A stretch of 64,000 bases of DNA from Phycisphaerae bacterium (lineage in GTDB: Bacteria > Planctomycetota > Phycisphaerae > Phycisphaerales > UBA1924). Positions 49,699 to 58,454 of this stretch are shown piece by piece (within the stretch, counting starts at the first letter, position 1; every line of letters begins with the position of its first letter). Location: contig JAUHXM010000001.1 of assembly GCA_030426605.1 (NCBI GenBank), positions 1 to 64,000 of the forward strand, written 5' to 3'. The translations under genes were made by a program, and so were the position numbers. The notes beneath the pieces are model-generated. The model saw only the letters and a program-made list of their open reading frames with translations. It searched no databases and had not been told where the DNA came from.

Positions 49699-51372
49699 AT
49701 GCCAGACACCAAGCGCGAGAAGAAGGACCCGACCCACGCCGTCAAGGAGACGCTGATCTCCATCTTCATCTCGTTCGTGATGGCGTTCGTCTTCCGCGGG
49801 TTCGTGATCGAGGGGTTCCAGATCCCGACGGGGTCGATGGCGCCCACCCTGCTCGGCAAGCACATGCTCATCGAGGACGACCGCAACGGGTACGCCTGGA
49901 CCGTCGGCCCGTGGGACTACGTGGGCGGCAACCCGCGCGCCGAGCCCCTCCCCCTCCAGGGCGGGCAGCAGACGAGCCGGGGCCCGACGCCCGACGTGCG
50001 CGTGAACAACCCGATCACCCACGCGGAGATGTCGCTGCAGAACCAGCCGCGACGCGCGGGCGACCGGATCTTCGTGATCAAGTACCTCGAGGGGCTGCAC
50101 GACCCGGAACGCTGGGACGTCGCGGTCTTCAAGAACCCCTCGAACAGGATCAATTACATCAAACGCCTGCTCGGGCTGCCGGGCGAGCAGGTCGCGCTCA
50201 TCGACGGCGACGTCTTCACCCGCCCCTTCGAAGAGGGCGTGACCCCAACCGCCGGGCTCGACGCCTGGACCGGGCCCGGGTGGGAGATCCAACGCAAGGA
50301 CGAACGCACCCAGCGCACGATGCTGCAGACGGTCTTCGACGCGCGGTACAACCCCGTGAGCCCGGGGCCCGAGTACCGCTCGCCGTGGGAGCCCGATGCG
50401 CCGGGGCGTTGGACGGGCCTGCGCGATTCGCAGGTGCAGACATTCGAGGGCGCCGGCGCGACGACGCTCAGCTGGTCCGACCGCAATCCCATCACGGACT
50501 GGTACCCTTACAACCAGACGCCGCACAGCCTTCAGTACTTCCGCGACCCGGACCGCGTGCTCTACCCGGTGTCCGACCTCGCTTTGAGCTTGAGCTTCGA
50601 GCCGGGGGCGGACGGGTCGAGCGTGACGCCGACGATCGCGGCACGCGGGCGTGAGTTCCGGGCGCGGATCGGCGCCGACGCCGCCACGATCGAGATGCGC
50701 GAGCGCACCGACGACGCGTGGGTGACGGTGGACTCGGGCGCCGGGCCCGCGCTCAAAGTCGGCACGCCCGTCGAGATCGAGTTCTGGCACGTGGATCAGG
50801 CGCTCTGGCTCTTCATCGACGGTGATCTCGTCGCGGGCGGGCCCGAGGACGGGGCGTACGCCCTCTCGCCCGCCGAGCGCGTGCTCGCGGCGACGGGCAC
50901 GCCGATCGCCGAGCTTCTCGAGCGCCCGTCGCTCGCCGACCCGCGCCTCGGGCCGAGCGTGCTGGCGGACCCCTCGCTGTACGAGCGGCCCGGGCTGAGC
51001 TGGTCGTTCGAGGGCGGCCCGTTCACGATCCGACGGCTGTGCGTGAAGCGCGACATCCACTACCAGCTCTCGCCGCAGGGCATGACGCGACTCCAGCCGA
51101 CGTTCGGCGGGGACCCCGGGCACTTCCCGACCCTCGCCGACGGGCAGTACTTCATGTGCGGCGACAACTCGCCGTCAAGCCACGACAGCCGGCTCTGGAC
51201 GCGTCACGACGGCGGGCCAGACCCGTGGGTCTCCGATCAGTTCGACGACACGGTCGGCATCGTCCCGGCGGATCTGATGATCGGGCGCGCGTTCGTGGTC
51301 TACTTCCCCTCGCCCTTGCGCTTCGGGCAGATCCCGATCCCCGACGCCGGTCGCGTCCGCTGGATCTGGTAG
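49699..51372 (+). CDS. lepB: Signal peptidase I with large central insertion
   Basis: 557 residues; TACCCT lies nine bases before ATG. An N-terminal helix (about 20-38) precedes Ser46 (PTGSMAPT), the catalytic Ser. Lys155 (RINYIKRLLGLPGE) is the general base. The C-terminal conserved box is YFMCGDNSPSSHDSRLW (about 484-500). Between Lys and that box is an insertion of about 300 residues with a LamG/concanavalin-like beta domain (LSFEPGADGSSVTPTIAARG...WLFIDGDLVAGG). It cleaves signal peptides at the periplasmic face of the inner membrane; the role of the insertion is unknown. Confidence 0.9.
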   Translation: MPDTKREKKDPTHAVKETLISIFISFVMAFVFRGFVIEGFQIPTGSMAPTLLGKHMLIEDDRNGYAWTVGPWDYVGGNPRAEPLPLQGGQQTSRGPTPDVRVNNPITHAEMSLQNQPRRAGDRIFVIKYLEGLHDPERWDVAVFKNPSNRINYIKRLLGLPGEQVALIDGDVFTRPFEEGVTPTAGLDAWTGPGWEIQRKDERTQRTMLQTVFDARYNPVSPGPEYRSPWEPDAPGRWTGLRDSQVQTFEGAGATTLSWSDRNPITDWYPYNQTPHSLQYFRDPDRVLYPVSDLALSLSFEPGADGSSVTPTIAARGREFRARIGADAATIEMRERTDDAWVTVDSGAGPALKVGTPVEIEFWHVDQALWLFIDGDLVAGGPEDGAYALSPAERVLAATGTPIAELLERPSLADPRLGPSVLADPSLYERPGLSWSFEGGPFTIRRLCVKRDIHYQLSPQGMTRLQPTFGGDPGHFPTLADGQYFMCGDNSPSSHDSRLWTRHDGGPDPWVSDQFDDTVGIVPADLMIGRAFVVYFPSPLRFGQIPIPDAGRVRWIW

Positions 51373-51468
51373 GTCCAGGAGGCGATCCGGGGATCGGTGA
51401 CTCGTGCCGAGCGGCTCCGGCGTGGGCAGCATGGGCAAGCCTGCTCGCCGTGCCGATCGTCCGGAGAA

Positions 51469-51493
51469 CACGGGCAAGCGGGTCTTACCCGTG
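51469..51493. terminator. Possible bidirectional terminator between lepB and the next gene
   Basis: CACGGG (51469-51474) pairs with CCCGTG (51488-51493), extended by AAG/CTT beyond one mismatch, in the convergent intergenic region. There is no T-run, so this is weak. Confidence 0.35.
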
Positions 51494-51528
51494 GCGCCCG
51501 GCGATGTTCAAGCGGTGGGCTCGGACGC

Positions 51529-52533
51529 TCAGCCCTCGACCTCGGTCTCAACCTCGGCCTCGGCCCCGCCCGAGTCGTCGGCGTCGCTCGACGCCGGCGC
51601 CCTGGACTCGTCGCCGACGTACACGTCGTCGTAGTAGACGTCGCACCGCGCGGGCGTCATGTCGTTCTTCTGGTCGTAGCGCACCTCGAAGAAGACGCGC
51701 GTGCCCGCCGAGTTCACCGGCACCACGCCCCAGTGCTTCTGGAACAGCTCGTGCAGGTCGAACTCGAAGAAGACCCACTCGCCCTCAACCGGGTCCACGG
51801 GGCCCGTCACCTCGAACTCGCGGTTGCCCATTCTCAGCGGCGGCTCGCTCACGCCCGCGAGCGTCATCGCGAGCTGCACGCTCTGCAGACCGCGCGGGTT
51901 GCGCGGGATCCGCGCCGGCACGTTGTCCGGCCCGCGGCAGATCACGACCGTCTGCAAGTACTGCTTCTCCGTGCCGCGCTCCCAGTTCTCGACGCGGTAC
52001 CACCCGGAGACGTACCTGGGCAGCGTCTCGGGCACCAGTTCCTGCACCACGCCGTGCACGCGCACGCGCCCGGGCTGGGTCGTCGAATCCATATGCAGGT
52101 GCGCCGCCCGCTCGCCCGTGCGCCCCTCGCCCTCGGCGATGTCGAACTCCACCCACGCCTTCGAGTTCTGCACCTTGAACGAGTTCCACCAGGGCTGCCC
52201 CTCGTCCCAACGATCGAACCCCTCGAACCCCGGGTCGGCCAGCAGGTTCATCCCGGGCTCGAACGGCTCGGGCATCGGGGTCTGCGGCACCTCGGGGCGG
52301 GCCGGCTGGTTGCGGTTCTGCTGCAGCTGACGCTGCTCGTCGATGAGCCGCTGGAGGATCTCGGGCGGGATGCGCCGCTCCGGGCGGTCCGGCTGCCCCT
52401 GCGGGGCGGGCTCGGTCGCCGGTTCTGTCTCGGCGGGCTGGTCCGCGGGCTCGGGTTGCTCGAACGCGACGGCGAGCCCCGCGGTCAGCAGCAGGCACGA
52501 AACAGCACAGATTCCGGTGGTATAGGGCTTCAT
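51529..52533 (-). CDS. Exported protein with galactose-binding-like beta domain
   Basis: 334 residues. Signal peptide (1-23, AGLAVAFEQP), then a 70-residue Pro/Glu/Gln-rich linker. The beta-rich domain (NLLADPGFEGFDRWDEGQPWWNSF...VEFDIAEGEGRTGERAAHLHMDST...VSGWYRVENWERG) begins in the manner of carbohydrate-binding-module/galactose-binding-like folds. It ends in an acidic tail (DADDSGGAEAEVETEVEG). Probably periplasmic or outer-membrane associated. Function unknown. Confidence 0.75.
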   Translation of the reverse strand: MKPYTTGICAVSCLLLTAGLAVAFEQPEPADQPAETEPATEPAPQGQPDRPERRIPPEILQRLIDEQRQLQQNRNQPARPEVPQTPMPEPFEPGMNLLADPGFEGFDRWDEGQPWWNSFKVQNSKAWVEFDIAEGEGRTGERAAHLHMDSTTQPGRVRVHGVVQELVPETLPRYVSGWYRVENWERGTEKQYLQTVVICRGPDNVPARIPRNPRGLQSVQLAMTLAGVSEPPLRMGNREFEVTGPVDPVEGEWVFFEFDLHELFQKHWGVVPVNSAGTRVFFEVRYDQKNDMTPARCDVYYDDVYVGDESRAPASSDADDSGGAEAEVETEVEG

Positions 52534-52585
52534 ACCCCGAGTCTACGGCTCGCCGGCGGGCCCGCTGCAACAAATGACGCGGGTG

Positions 52586-54199
52586 TTACGCGATCCGCCC
52601 GGCGACCGCCCGCCCGACGTACGCCGGGTGGGTCGGATCGACCGAGAACTCCGCGATCCCGTCGTCCATGCCCGGCACGTCCTTGGGCGTGAGCTCGGAG
52701 CGGGAATCGAGGTCACGCAGCTGCACCCGGTCCTCGCCGTGCACGATCGCGGCGTAGCGGGCGAACTGCTTCTCGCCGTCCGAAAGCAGCTTCTTGAGGT
52801 TCCGCGTGCTCTTGTAGCTCACGCGGGCGTGGAGGGGAGACACGCCGCCCGTGGCTGATTCATACCGCTCGCGTGCCCAGGGCTTGCGGTCGTCCGACTC
52901 GCTCCAGTGCTTCGATTCGACGCCGCGGCGAAGGTCCGCCGCCAATCGGCGCACGAGTGGGTCGGTCGCCTCGTCGTCGGCCCCGATCACGAAGACGTCC
53001 GGTCGCACCGACGCGCACGGGCGACTCACGGCGTCGAGTAGGTCCGCGCCCTCGGGCATCAGGCCCTTGTCGTCGAGGAGGAGGGAGAGGACGACATCGC
53101 CCATCGCGAACCCGACGGCGGGGGTGGGCGGGCCGCCCATGAGCTCGATGAGGTTGTCGTACCGCCCGCCGCCCGCGACGGCCCGCTCGCCCTCGGCGAT
53201 CACTTCGAAGACGGTGCCGGTGTAGTAGGCGAGACCGCGGATCACCGCTGGATCTACGCGAAGCCAGTCGCCATATCCAATCGCGTCAACCTGTCCGCAA
53301 AATGCGAGCAACTCGGAGGATTTTAGCAAGACTGAAGTTTTCTGCATCAATTCAGAAGCTTCGCCCTTGCCTAGTACAACTCCTTTGGCACGAAGTGCCG
53401 CTTTTGCGAGTGCTTCCTGCCCATCAGTGCGCTGCCGCAGTTCTGCAAACGCAGCATCCAGGGATGTTATGGAGTCGACGCTTAGACCAACCTCGAATGC
53501 CGCCGCCGCGAACGAATCAGAAGACATCTTCTGACGCCGATCGAGTAGCTCAATCACAGCAACAACTCTCTCAGGAGGCACACCTATGTCTTGCAGGACT
53601 GACTCGACGAACAGACGGTTGTTAACGTGTACCTTGATGTCCGACGAAACTAGTCCTAGCTCTACCAAGCTCTGAATTGCAACCTCGACTACTTCCGCGG
53701 TCTGTTCGAGTTCGTACGCCAGCCACTTCCCTGCGTTATGCGGTTCTCGCGGCAGCCCGATCACATCCACGTTCCACTGCTCGAACTCGCGCAGCCTTCC
53801 CCGCTGCGGGCGTTCGGCCCGGAAGTAGGGCCCGGCGGTGAACCACTTGCAGGGCTTGGGCAGGCTCCCGGCCTTGGCGGCGTACATCCGCGCGAGCGTG
53901 GGCGTGAACTCGGGGCGCATCGCGTACGGCGCCCGCCCGGTCTCCTTCACCTGCTCGACCTCCTCGGGGCTCTTGCCCGAGTAGGCCTGGAAGAGCTCGT
54001 TGAGGATCCCCTCGCCCGATTTGACGGCGTAGAGCTCGGAGGTTTCGAAGGTCGGGCCCGCGATCTCGTCGAACCCGCAGCGGATGGACGCATCCCGCCA
54101 GGCCTGCTGGACGTACCGCCTCCTGAGGGCGTCCTCGGGGTAGAGGTCGCGGGTGCCCTTGGGGGCATGGATGGATTTGTTCGTGCTCTTTCCGCTCAC
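52586..54199 (-). CDS. hisS: Histidyl-tRNA synthetase
   Basis: 537 residues from GTG 54199; the track's earlier ATG lies beyond the promoter. Class II features: APKGTRDLYPEDALRRRYVQ, RPEFTPTLARMYA (motif 2 vicinity), YFRAERPQRGRLREFEQWNVDVIG, RGLAYYTGTVFEVI and GGRYDNLIELMGGPPTPAVGFAMG, plus an anticodon domain. It charges tRNA-His. Residues about 153-320 are encoded by clearly lower-GC DNA (53240-53740), yet the frame and motifs stay intact. A TANNNT-N6 promoter precedes the gene. Confidence 0.95.
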   Translation of the reverse strand: MSGKSTNKSIHAPKGTRDLYPEDALRRRYVQQAWRDASIRCGFDEIAGPTFETSELYAVKSGEGILNELFQAYSGKSPEEVEQVKETGRAPYAMRPEFTPTLARMYAAKAGSLPKPCKWFTAGPYFRAERPQRGRLREFEQWNVDVIGLPREPHNAGKWLAYELEQTAEVVEVAIQSLVELGLVSSDIKVHVNNRLFVESVLQDIGVPPERVVAVIELLDRRQKMSSDSFAAAAFEVGLSVDSITSLDAAFAELRQRTDGQEALAKAALRAKGVVLGKGEASELMQKTSVLLKSSELLAFCGQVDAIGYGDWLRVDPAVIRGLAYYTGTVFEVIAEGERAVAGGGRYDNLIELMGGPPTPAVGFAMGDVVLSLLLDDKGLMPEGADLLDAVSRPCASVRPDVFVIGADDEATDPLVRRLAADLRRGVESKHWSESDDRKPWARERYESATGGVSPLHARVSYKSTRNLKKLLSDGEKQFARYAAIVHGEDRVQLRDLDSRSELTPKDVPGMDDGIAEFSVDPTHPAYVGRAVAGRIA

Positions 54200-54205
54200 G
54201 GCGGT

Positions 54206-54211
54206 AGGGTA
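54206..54211 (-). promoter_or_regulatory. -10-like TACCCT of hisS
   Basis: On the minus strand TACCCT is followed by ACCGCC and GTG (54199), N6 spacing. Confidence 0.55.
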
Positions 54212-54241
54212 GCGAGGGATCGGGCCCTCGCCCGTGCGACG

Positions 54242-54310
54242 GACCCGTCTTCGGGTCAGGGTGAGCCCGCCATCGCGATCGGCACTGACCCGCGGACGGG
54301 TCAGTGGCAC
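54242..54310. repeat. Paired-hairpin repeat R2 (left half degenerate)
   Basis: The right hairpin has the same 10-bp stem as R1 (CACTGACCCG/CGGGTCAGTG, loop CGGA) and ends GTGGCAC. The left hairpin keeps only GACCCG/CGGGTC with loop TCTT. It lies in the divergent intergenic region between hisS and the next gene. Confidence 0.82.
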
Positions 54311-54349
54311 GTGCCCGGGCATGCCGGGTGTCCAGCGACGGAGTCCGAC

Positions 54350-55192
54350 ATGGGACGGTCGAGCGCAACCTGGTTCGTGATCGCCCTGGTGATGGGGACG
54401 ATCGCGTTCGTCGCGACGCTGATCATCACGCCGCTGCCCTCGGAGCGCCCGCTGTCCGAGGAGGAACGCGCCGAGCGGCTCGAACGCCAGCGCATCCAGG
54501 GGATCATCCGTCAGTACGAGCGGAGCGACCGGATGGGGCTGATCGTCGCGGGCGACTGGCACGTCGTCCACGCTCGGGCGCGCGAGGTGGTCGAGCTCGA
54601 TCCGACACACATCTGGGCCCAGCTGGACCTGCTGCACGCCATCGATCGGACCGTGGGCCCGGGGCCCGAGCTCGAGGCGCGGGCCGAGGCGTTGCTCGAG
54701 ATGCTGGACGAGCCCGCGGTCCGGCAATCACGGGCCCCGTGGCAGCTGCACGCCGCCCGAGGGTGGTCGAGCTGGTTCCTCGGCGACGAGATGGGCGCGC
54801 GGGAGGCGTGGCTCGACGCCGCCGACACCGTCGGCGGGCCCAACGGGGCGAACCCCCACTACAACAGCGCGAGCTACCTCTCCCTCGCCGGCGAGGTCGA
54901 TCGCGCGATCGAGCACTGGCGCGAAGCCCTCGAACAGACCGGCCGCGGCGGGTGGGGCGTCTCGGTGGACTACGCCCGCGCCGACTACGACAACGTCCGC
55001 CTCGTCACGCACCCGGGGTTCGAGGCCGCGATCGAGGACTGGAACGCCCGGCGGGCCGCGGCCCAGGCCGAACGCGAGGCGCTCGAGGCCCAGCACGAGC
55101 AGGCCCACCCGCCCATCGCGAGCACGAGCGAGCCGGAGGCGGACGACCCCGCACCCGGCGCGGACGCCGCCCCGGCCACCGGCGGCCCCTGA
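54350..55192 (+). CDS. Membrane-anchored TPR-like protein
   Basis: 280 residues; GGAG six bases before ATG. One N-terminal helix (about 7-27, FVIALVMGTIAFVATLIITPL) precedes a helical region with TPR character (ARAREVVELDPTHIWAQLDLLHAIDR, WLDAADTVGGPNGANPHYNSASYLSLAGEVDRAIEHWREAL). The C-terminus is acidic and low-complexity. No recognised family. Confidence 0.7.
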   Translation: MGRSSATWFVIALVMGTIAFVATLIITPLPSERPLSEEERAERLERQRIQGIIRQYERSDRMGLIVAGDWHVVHARAREVVELDPTHIWAQLDLLHAIDRTVGPGPELEARAEALLEMLDEPAVRQSRAPWQLHAARGWSSWFLGDEMGAREAWLDAADTVGGPNGANPHYNSASYLSLAGEVDRAIEHWREALEQTGRGGWGVSVDYARADYDNVRLVTHPGFEAAIEDWNARRAAAQAEREALEAQHEQAHPPIASTSEPEADDPAPGADAAPATGGP

Positions 55193-55273
55193 GCCCCACC
55201 CCCGGGCCCCAGCGCGTACAGTGGACACCCGACGCCCCTTCGGCGTCGAATTCCACGACCGCAGGCCCCACCC

Positions 55274-57031
55274 ATGCCCACCATCACCATCAACGGCGTC
55301 GCGTGCGAGTTCAAGAAGGGCGAGCGCATCCTCGATATCGCCAACCGCTGCGGCATCGAGATCCCGCAGTACTGCTACCACCCCGGGCTGAGCGTCCCCG
55401 CCCAGTGCCGCATCTGTCTGGCAGAAGTCCACGCGCCCAACCCGCGCAACGACAACAAGGTCGAGCCCATGATGGGCGGCAAGCTCCTGCCCACCTGCGC
55501 CACCGAAGCCTCCGACGGCATGGTCGTCTTCGCGAACAACCCCAAGTCCGTCGCCAACCAGAAGGCGGTGATGGAGTACCTCCTCATCAACCACCCGCTC
55601 GACTGCCCGGTCTGCGACCAGGCGGGCGAGTGCTCGCTGCAGGACTACTCGTACAAGTACGGCCGCGGCACGTCACGCTTCGAAGAAACCAAGGTCAAGC
55701 AGCCCAAGAAGGACCTCGGGCCCAACATCTATATCTACTCCGACCGCTGCATCATGTGCACCCGGTGCGTCCGCTTCACCCGCGAGATCCCGGGCACGGG
55801 CGAGATCATGATCGACGGGCGCGGCAACCGCTCGGAGATCGACGTCTTCCCGGGCGTGCCCCTCGACAACGACCTGTCGGCCAACGTCGTGGACCTCTGC
55901 CCCGTCGGGGCCCTGCTCGACAAGGACTTCCTGTTCTCGCAGCGCGTCTGGTTCCTCAAGAGCACGCCGACCATCGACGGGCTCACGAGCTCGGGCGACA
56001 ACCTCTGGGCGGACCACAACCAGAACCGGATCCACCGATTCCGCCCGCGCGAGAACATGGACGTCAACACCTGGTGGATCACGGATGAGGTCCGCTACTC
56101 CTGGAAGCACGTCCAATCGGACGACCGCATCCAATCGCCCATGCGCCGCGAGCACGGCGTGCTCATCGACACCGACTGGCAACGCGCCCTCGACCAGATG
56201 CTCGAAGGCGTCCGCGACGCCGGCACGCTCGCCGTGCTCATCTCCCCGATGCTCGCGTGCGAAGAGGCGTACGCCCTCGCCAAGCTCGCGCGGACGCTCG
56301 ACGCGAACGCCCTGCTCGCGATGGGCCCGGTGCCCGTCGATGGGTCCGACAAGCACTTCGACAACCCCGCCGCGGGCCGGCCCTTCATCGCCCGCGCCGA
56401 AAAAGCGCCCAATGCCCGCGGCGTGCAGCGCGTCCTGAACGCCATCGGCGGCGAGATCACCGACTTCGACGGCTTCTGCCGCGCCCTCGGGCACGGGTCG
56501 GGCCACTCGAACGTCGGGGCCGTCGTCATCACCGGCAACTACCCCAGCACCTGGGCGACCAGCGCCCTGCACCACGCCCTGGGCGGCAAGCACGTCACCC
56601 TCATCGACACCCTCGAGTCCGACCTCGTCAACGACGCCGACGTCGTGCTGCCCAGCTGCACCTGGCTCGAGAAGGCCGGCACCTTCGAGAACGCCGAGGG
56701 CACGCTCCAGGCGTTCGACCGGGCGCTCGTGCCTCTGGGTCAGTCCAAGAGCGAGGGCCAGATCGCGCTGGACGCGCTGGCCGTCCTCGCGGGCGACGAC
56801 CTCGACCGCCCCCGCGCCGGCTACGCCGCGATGATCGTGGACGAGGGCCCGGGTCAGGTGCCCGCCGCCACCGCGAGCGTCGCCACCCCGCTGACGGAGC
56901 CCTTCGACGCGGCGGACGTCCGCGAGGAGATGGCCGCGGAATCGTCAGCGCTTCAGGTCTTCATGACGGACGTCGCGACGCCGCCCGCCAAGCCGAAGAA
57001 GCAGCCGGACGCGCCGATCGTGGAGCTGTGA
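55274..57031 (+). CDS. nuoG: NADH-quinone oxidoreductase subunit G (NuoG-like)
   Basis: 585 residues. N-terminal 2Fe-2S ferredoxin domain: Cys34, 45, 48, 75 (PQYCYHPG, CRICLAEV, LPTCATEA). The HxxxCxxCxxxxxC site: His107, Cys111, 114, 120. A 4Fe-4S domain: Cys159, 162, 165 (CIMCTRC) and the Cys in VDLCPVGAL. A shortened molybdopterin-oxidoreductase-like half follows (about 230-500). It passes electrons from FMN toward quinone in complex I. At 585 residues it is shorter than E. coli NuoG. No other nuo gene is in the window; TACAGT lies about 50 bases before ATG. Confidence 0.92.
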   Translation: MPTITINGVACEFKKGERILDIANRCGIEIPQYCYHPGLSVPAQCRICLAEVHAPNPRNDNKVEPMMGGKLLPTCATEASDGMVVFANNPKSVANQKAVMEYLLINHPLDCPVCDQAGECSLQDYSYKYGRGTSRFEETKVKQPKKDLGPNIYIYSDRCIMCTRCVRFTREIPGTGEIMIDGRGNRSEIDVFPGVPLDNDLSANVVDLCPVGALLDKDFLFSQRVWFLKSTPTIDGLTSSGDNLWADHNQNRIHRFRPRENMDVNTWWITDEVRYSWKHVQSDDRIQSPMRREHGVLIDTDWQRALDQMLEGVRDAGTLAVLISPMLACEEAYALAKLARTLDANALLAMGPVPVDGSDKHFDNPAAGRPFIARAEKAPNARGVQRVLNAIGGEITDFDGFCRALGHGSGHSNVGAVVITGNYPSTWATSALHHALGGKHVTLIDTLESDLVNDADVVLPSCTWLEKAGTFENAEGTLQAFDRALVPLGQSKSEGQIALDALAVLAGDDLDRPRAGYAAMIVDEGPGQVPAATASVATPLTEPFDAADVREEMAAESSALQVFMTDVATPPAKPKKQPDAPIVEL

Positions 57032-57543
57032 GCGGCACCCGTTCGATCACCGCCGCAACCCCAGAGCACACGTCCGGAATCCTCGCGTTGCTGCGCGCCG
57101 CGTTCGAGTCGTCCGCCGAGTCCGAGTTGGTCGCGGACCTGCTCGCCGACCCGGCCGATCCGATGGTCAGCCTCGTTGCGCTCGAAGGCGATGAGGTCAT
57201 CGGGCTGGCGCTCTTCACGCCCGTGACGATCGATGACGCCTGGGTCGCGATGGGGTTCGCCCCACTCGCCGTCCACCCCGACCACCAAGCCCGCGGCGTC
57301 GGCTCGCGGCTCACCCGCGATGGTCTCGACGCCTGCAACGCGCTCGGGCACCGCACGGTGTTCGTGCTCGGCGACCCGGCGTATTACCCGCGATTCGGGT
57401 TTGAGCCCGCCTGCCCGCTCGGCTACCGCTGCGAGTGGGTCGCGCCGGGGGACGAGCACGAAGCGGCCTTCATGGTCCGTGGGCACGACGCCGCTCGCAC
57501 GCCCGGCTTCGTGCGCTACCACCCGGCGTTCGATCGGTTCTAA
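57028..57543 (+). CDS. GNAT N-acetyltransferase (YhbS-like)
   Basis: 171 residues from GTG, overlapping nuoG as GTGA; the long track ORF starts inside nuoG in another frame. Acetyl-CoA-binding motif: FAPLAVHPDHQARGVGSRL, then VFVLGDPAYYPRFGFEPA as in YhbS-type enzymes. The acceptor is unknown. Coupling to nuoG looks incidental. Confidence 0.87.
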   Translation: MSGTRSITAATPEHTSGILALLRAAFESSAESELVADLLADPADPMVSLVALEGDEVIGLALFTPVTIDDAWVAMGFAPLAVHPDHQARGVGSRLTRDGLDACNALGHRTVFVLGDPAYYPRFGFEPACPLGYRCEWVAPGDEHEAAFMVRGHDAARTPGFVRYHPAFDRF

Positions 57544-57620
57544 CGCGTCCCGCCCGATCTCCCGGGCGGGACGGCTCGCCTCCGCGGGATGGCCCGCGGG
57601 TCGTGGATGCACCACCCGGG

Positions 57621-58076
57621 TCATCCGTCCAGCGCACTCTCCAGCACACGCCGGACGACGTCCGAAGAATTGGACGCCGCGGTGCGGATCCGTTGCCGCG
57701 CCCGCTCGGCCGCGGCGCGGACGGCGTCGATCAACGCCTGGTCCGCCCCGATGTCCAGGAGCGTGCGCACGCACGCCTGCGCCTTGTCGGTGACCGCCTC
57801 GGCGCCCGTCGCGCCGAACTCTGCGATCCGGTGGTTCGTCCGGCGCGCGACGCCCACGAGGTTCTGGTCGGACGCCCCGGCGTCGTCGAGGCGGCGGATC
57901 TTCGCGACGCCGAGGTCGCGCTGGTCGTGGATGGTGTCCGCCGTGCGGTGCGCCGTGCGGGCGATCGAGCGGATGCACGTCTCGGCGATCAGCTCACCAT
58001 CCGACGCCGTCGCCACGCCTGAGAACAGCGACAGCACCATCACGACGATCAATCCGGGAATTGTTCTTGAAAGCAT
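57621..58076 (-). CDS. Exported small helical protein
   Basis: 151 residues with AGGAGG upstream of ATG. Signal peptide 1-24 (GVATASDGE). The mature part is helical with one Cys pair (ETCIRSI, QACVRTL) and alternating Arg/Ala/Asp: repeated motifs of contact-type helices (TDKAQACVRTLLDIGADQALIDAVRAAAERARQRI). Function unknown. Confidence 0.72.
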   Translation of the reverse strand: MLSRTIPGLIVVMVLSLFSGVATASDGELIAETCIRSIARTAHRTADTIHDQRDLGVAKIRRLDDAGASDQNLVGVARRTNHRIAEFGATGAEAVTDKAQACVRTLLDIGADQALIDAVRAAAERARQRIRTAASNSSDVVRRVLESALDG

Positions 58077-58247
58077 GCGAGACCTCCTGGTCGCCCACTC
58101 GGGCGCAGCGATCCCCGCGCCGGGCCGTCACGCGACGATCGGCACACAGGGACACGGGTTGGGTCCACGACCACGCCGTCTCCAGCGAAGGCAACCGCCC
58201 AACGCCCCGGCCAGCCACGGATTGCACCGAAATCCCGGTTCTCGCGC

Positions 58248-58253
58248 TAGGCT
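58248..58253 (+). promoter_or_regulatory. -10-like TAGGCT, leaderless-type
   Basis: TAGGCT lies six bases before ATG 58260. Confidence 0.55.
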
Positions 58254-58259
58254 TGGGCC

Positions 58260-58454
58260 ATGGGCTGGATTCTCTTCACGCTGCTCGTGCTGGTTGTGCT
58301 CACGGTGCTGACGCTCGCGTGGTGGAAGATCGGCGACCAGTGGGCCGACGGCGAGCACAAACGCTTCGGCCCCAAGGATGCCGACCGCCAGCAACCCCGC
58401 GTCATCCCGTCCGACAAGCCCGACGACGGCGCCGTCGTCGTCAAGGACCGCTGA
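58260..58454 (+). CDS. Small single-helix membrane protein upstream of truA
   Basis: 64 residues: an N-terminal helix (WILFTLLVLVVLTVLTLAWWKI), then a charged tail (KDADRQQPRVIPSDKPDDGAVVVKDR). truA starts on the base after its stop. No family recognised. Confidence 0.7.
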   Translation: MGWILFTLLVLVVLTVLTLAWWKIGDQWADGEHKRFGPKDADRQQPRVIPSDKPDDGAVVVKDR

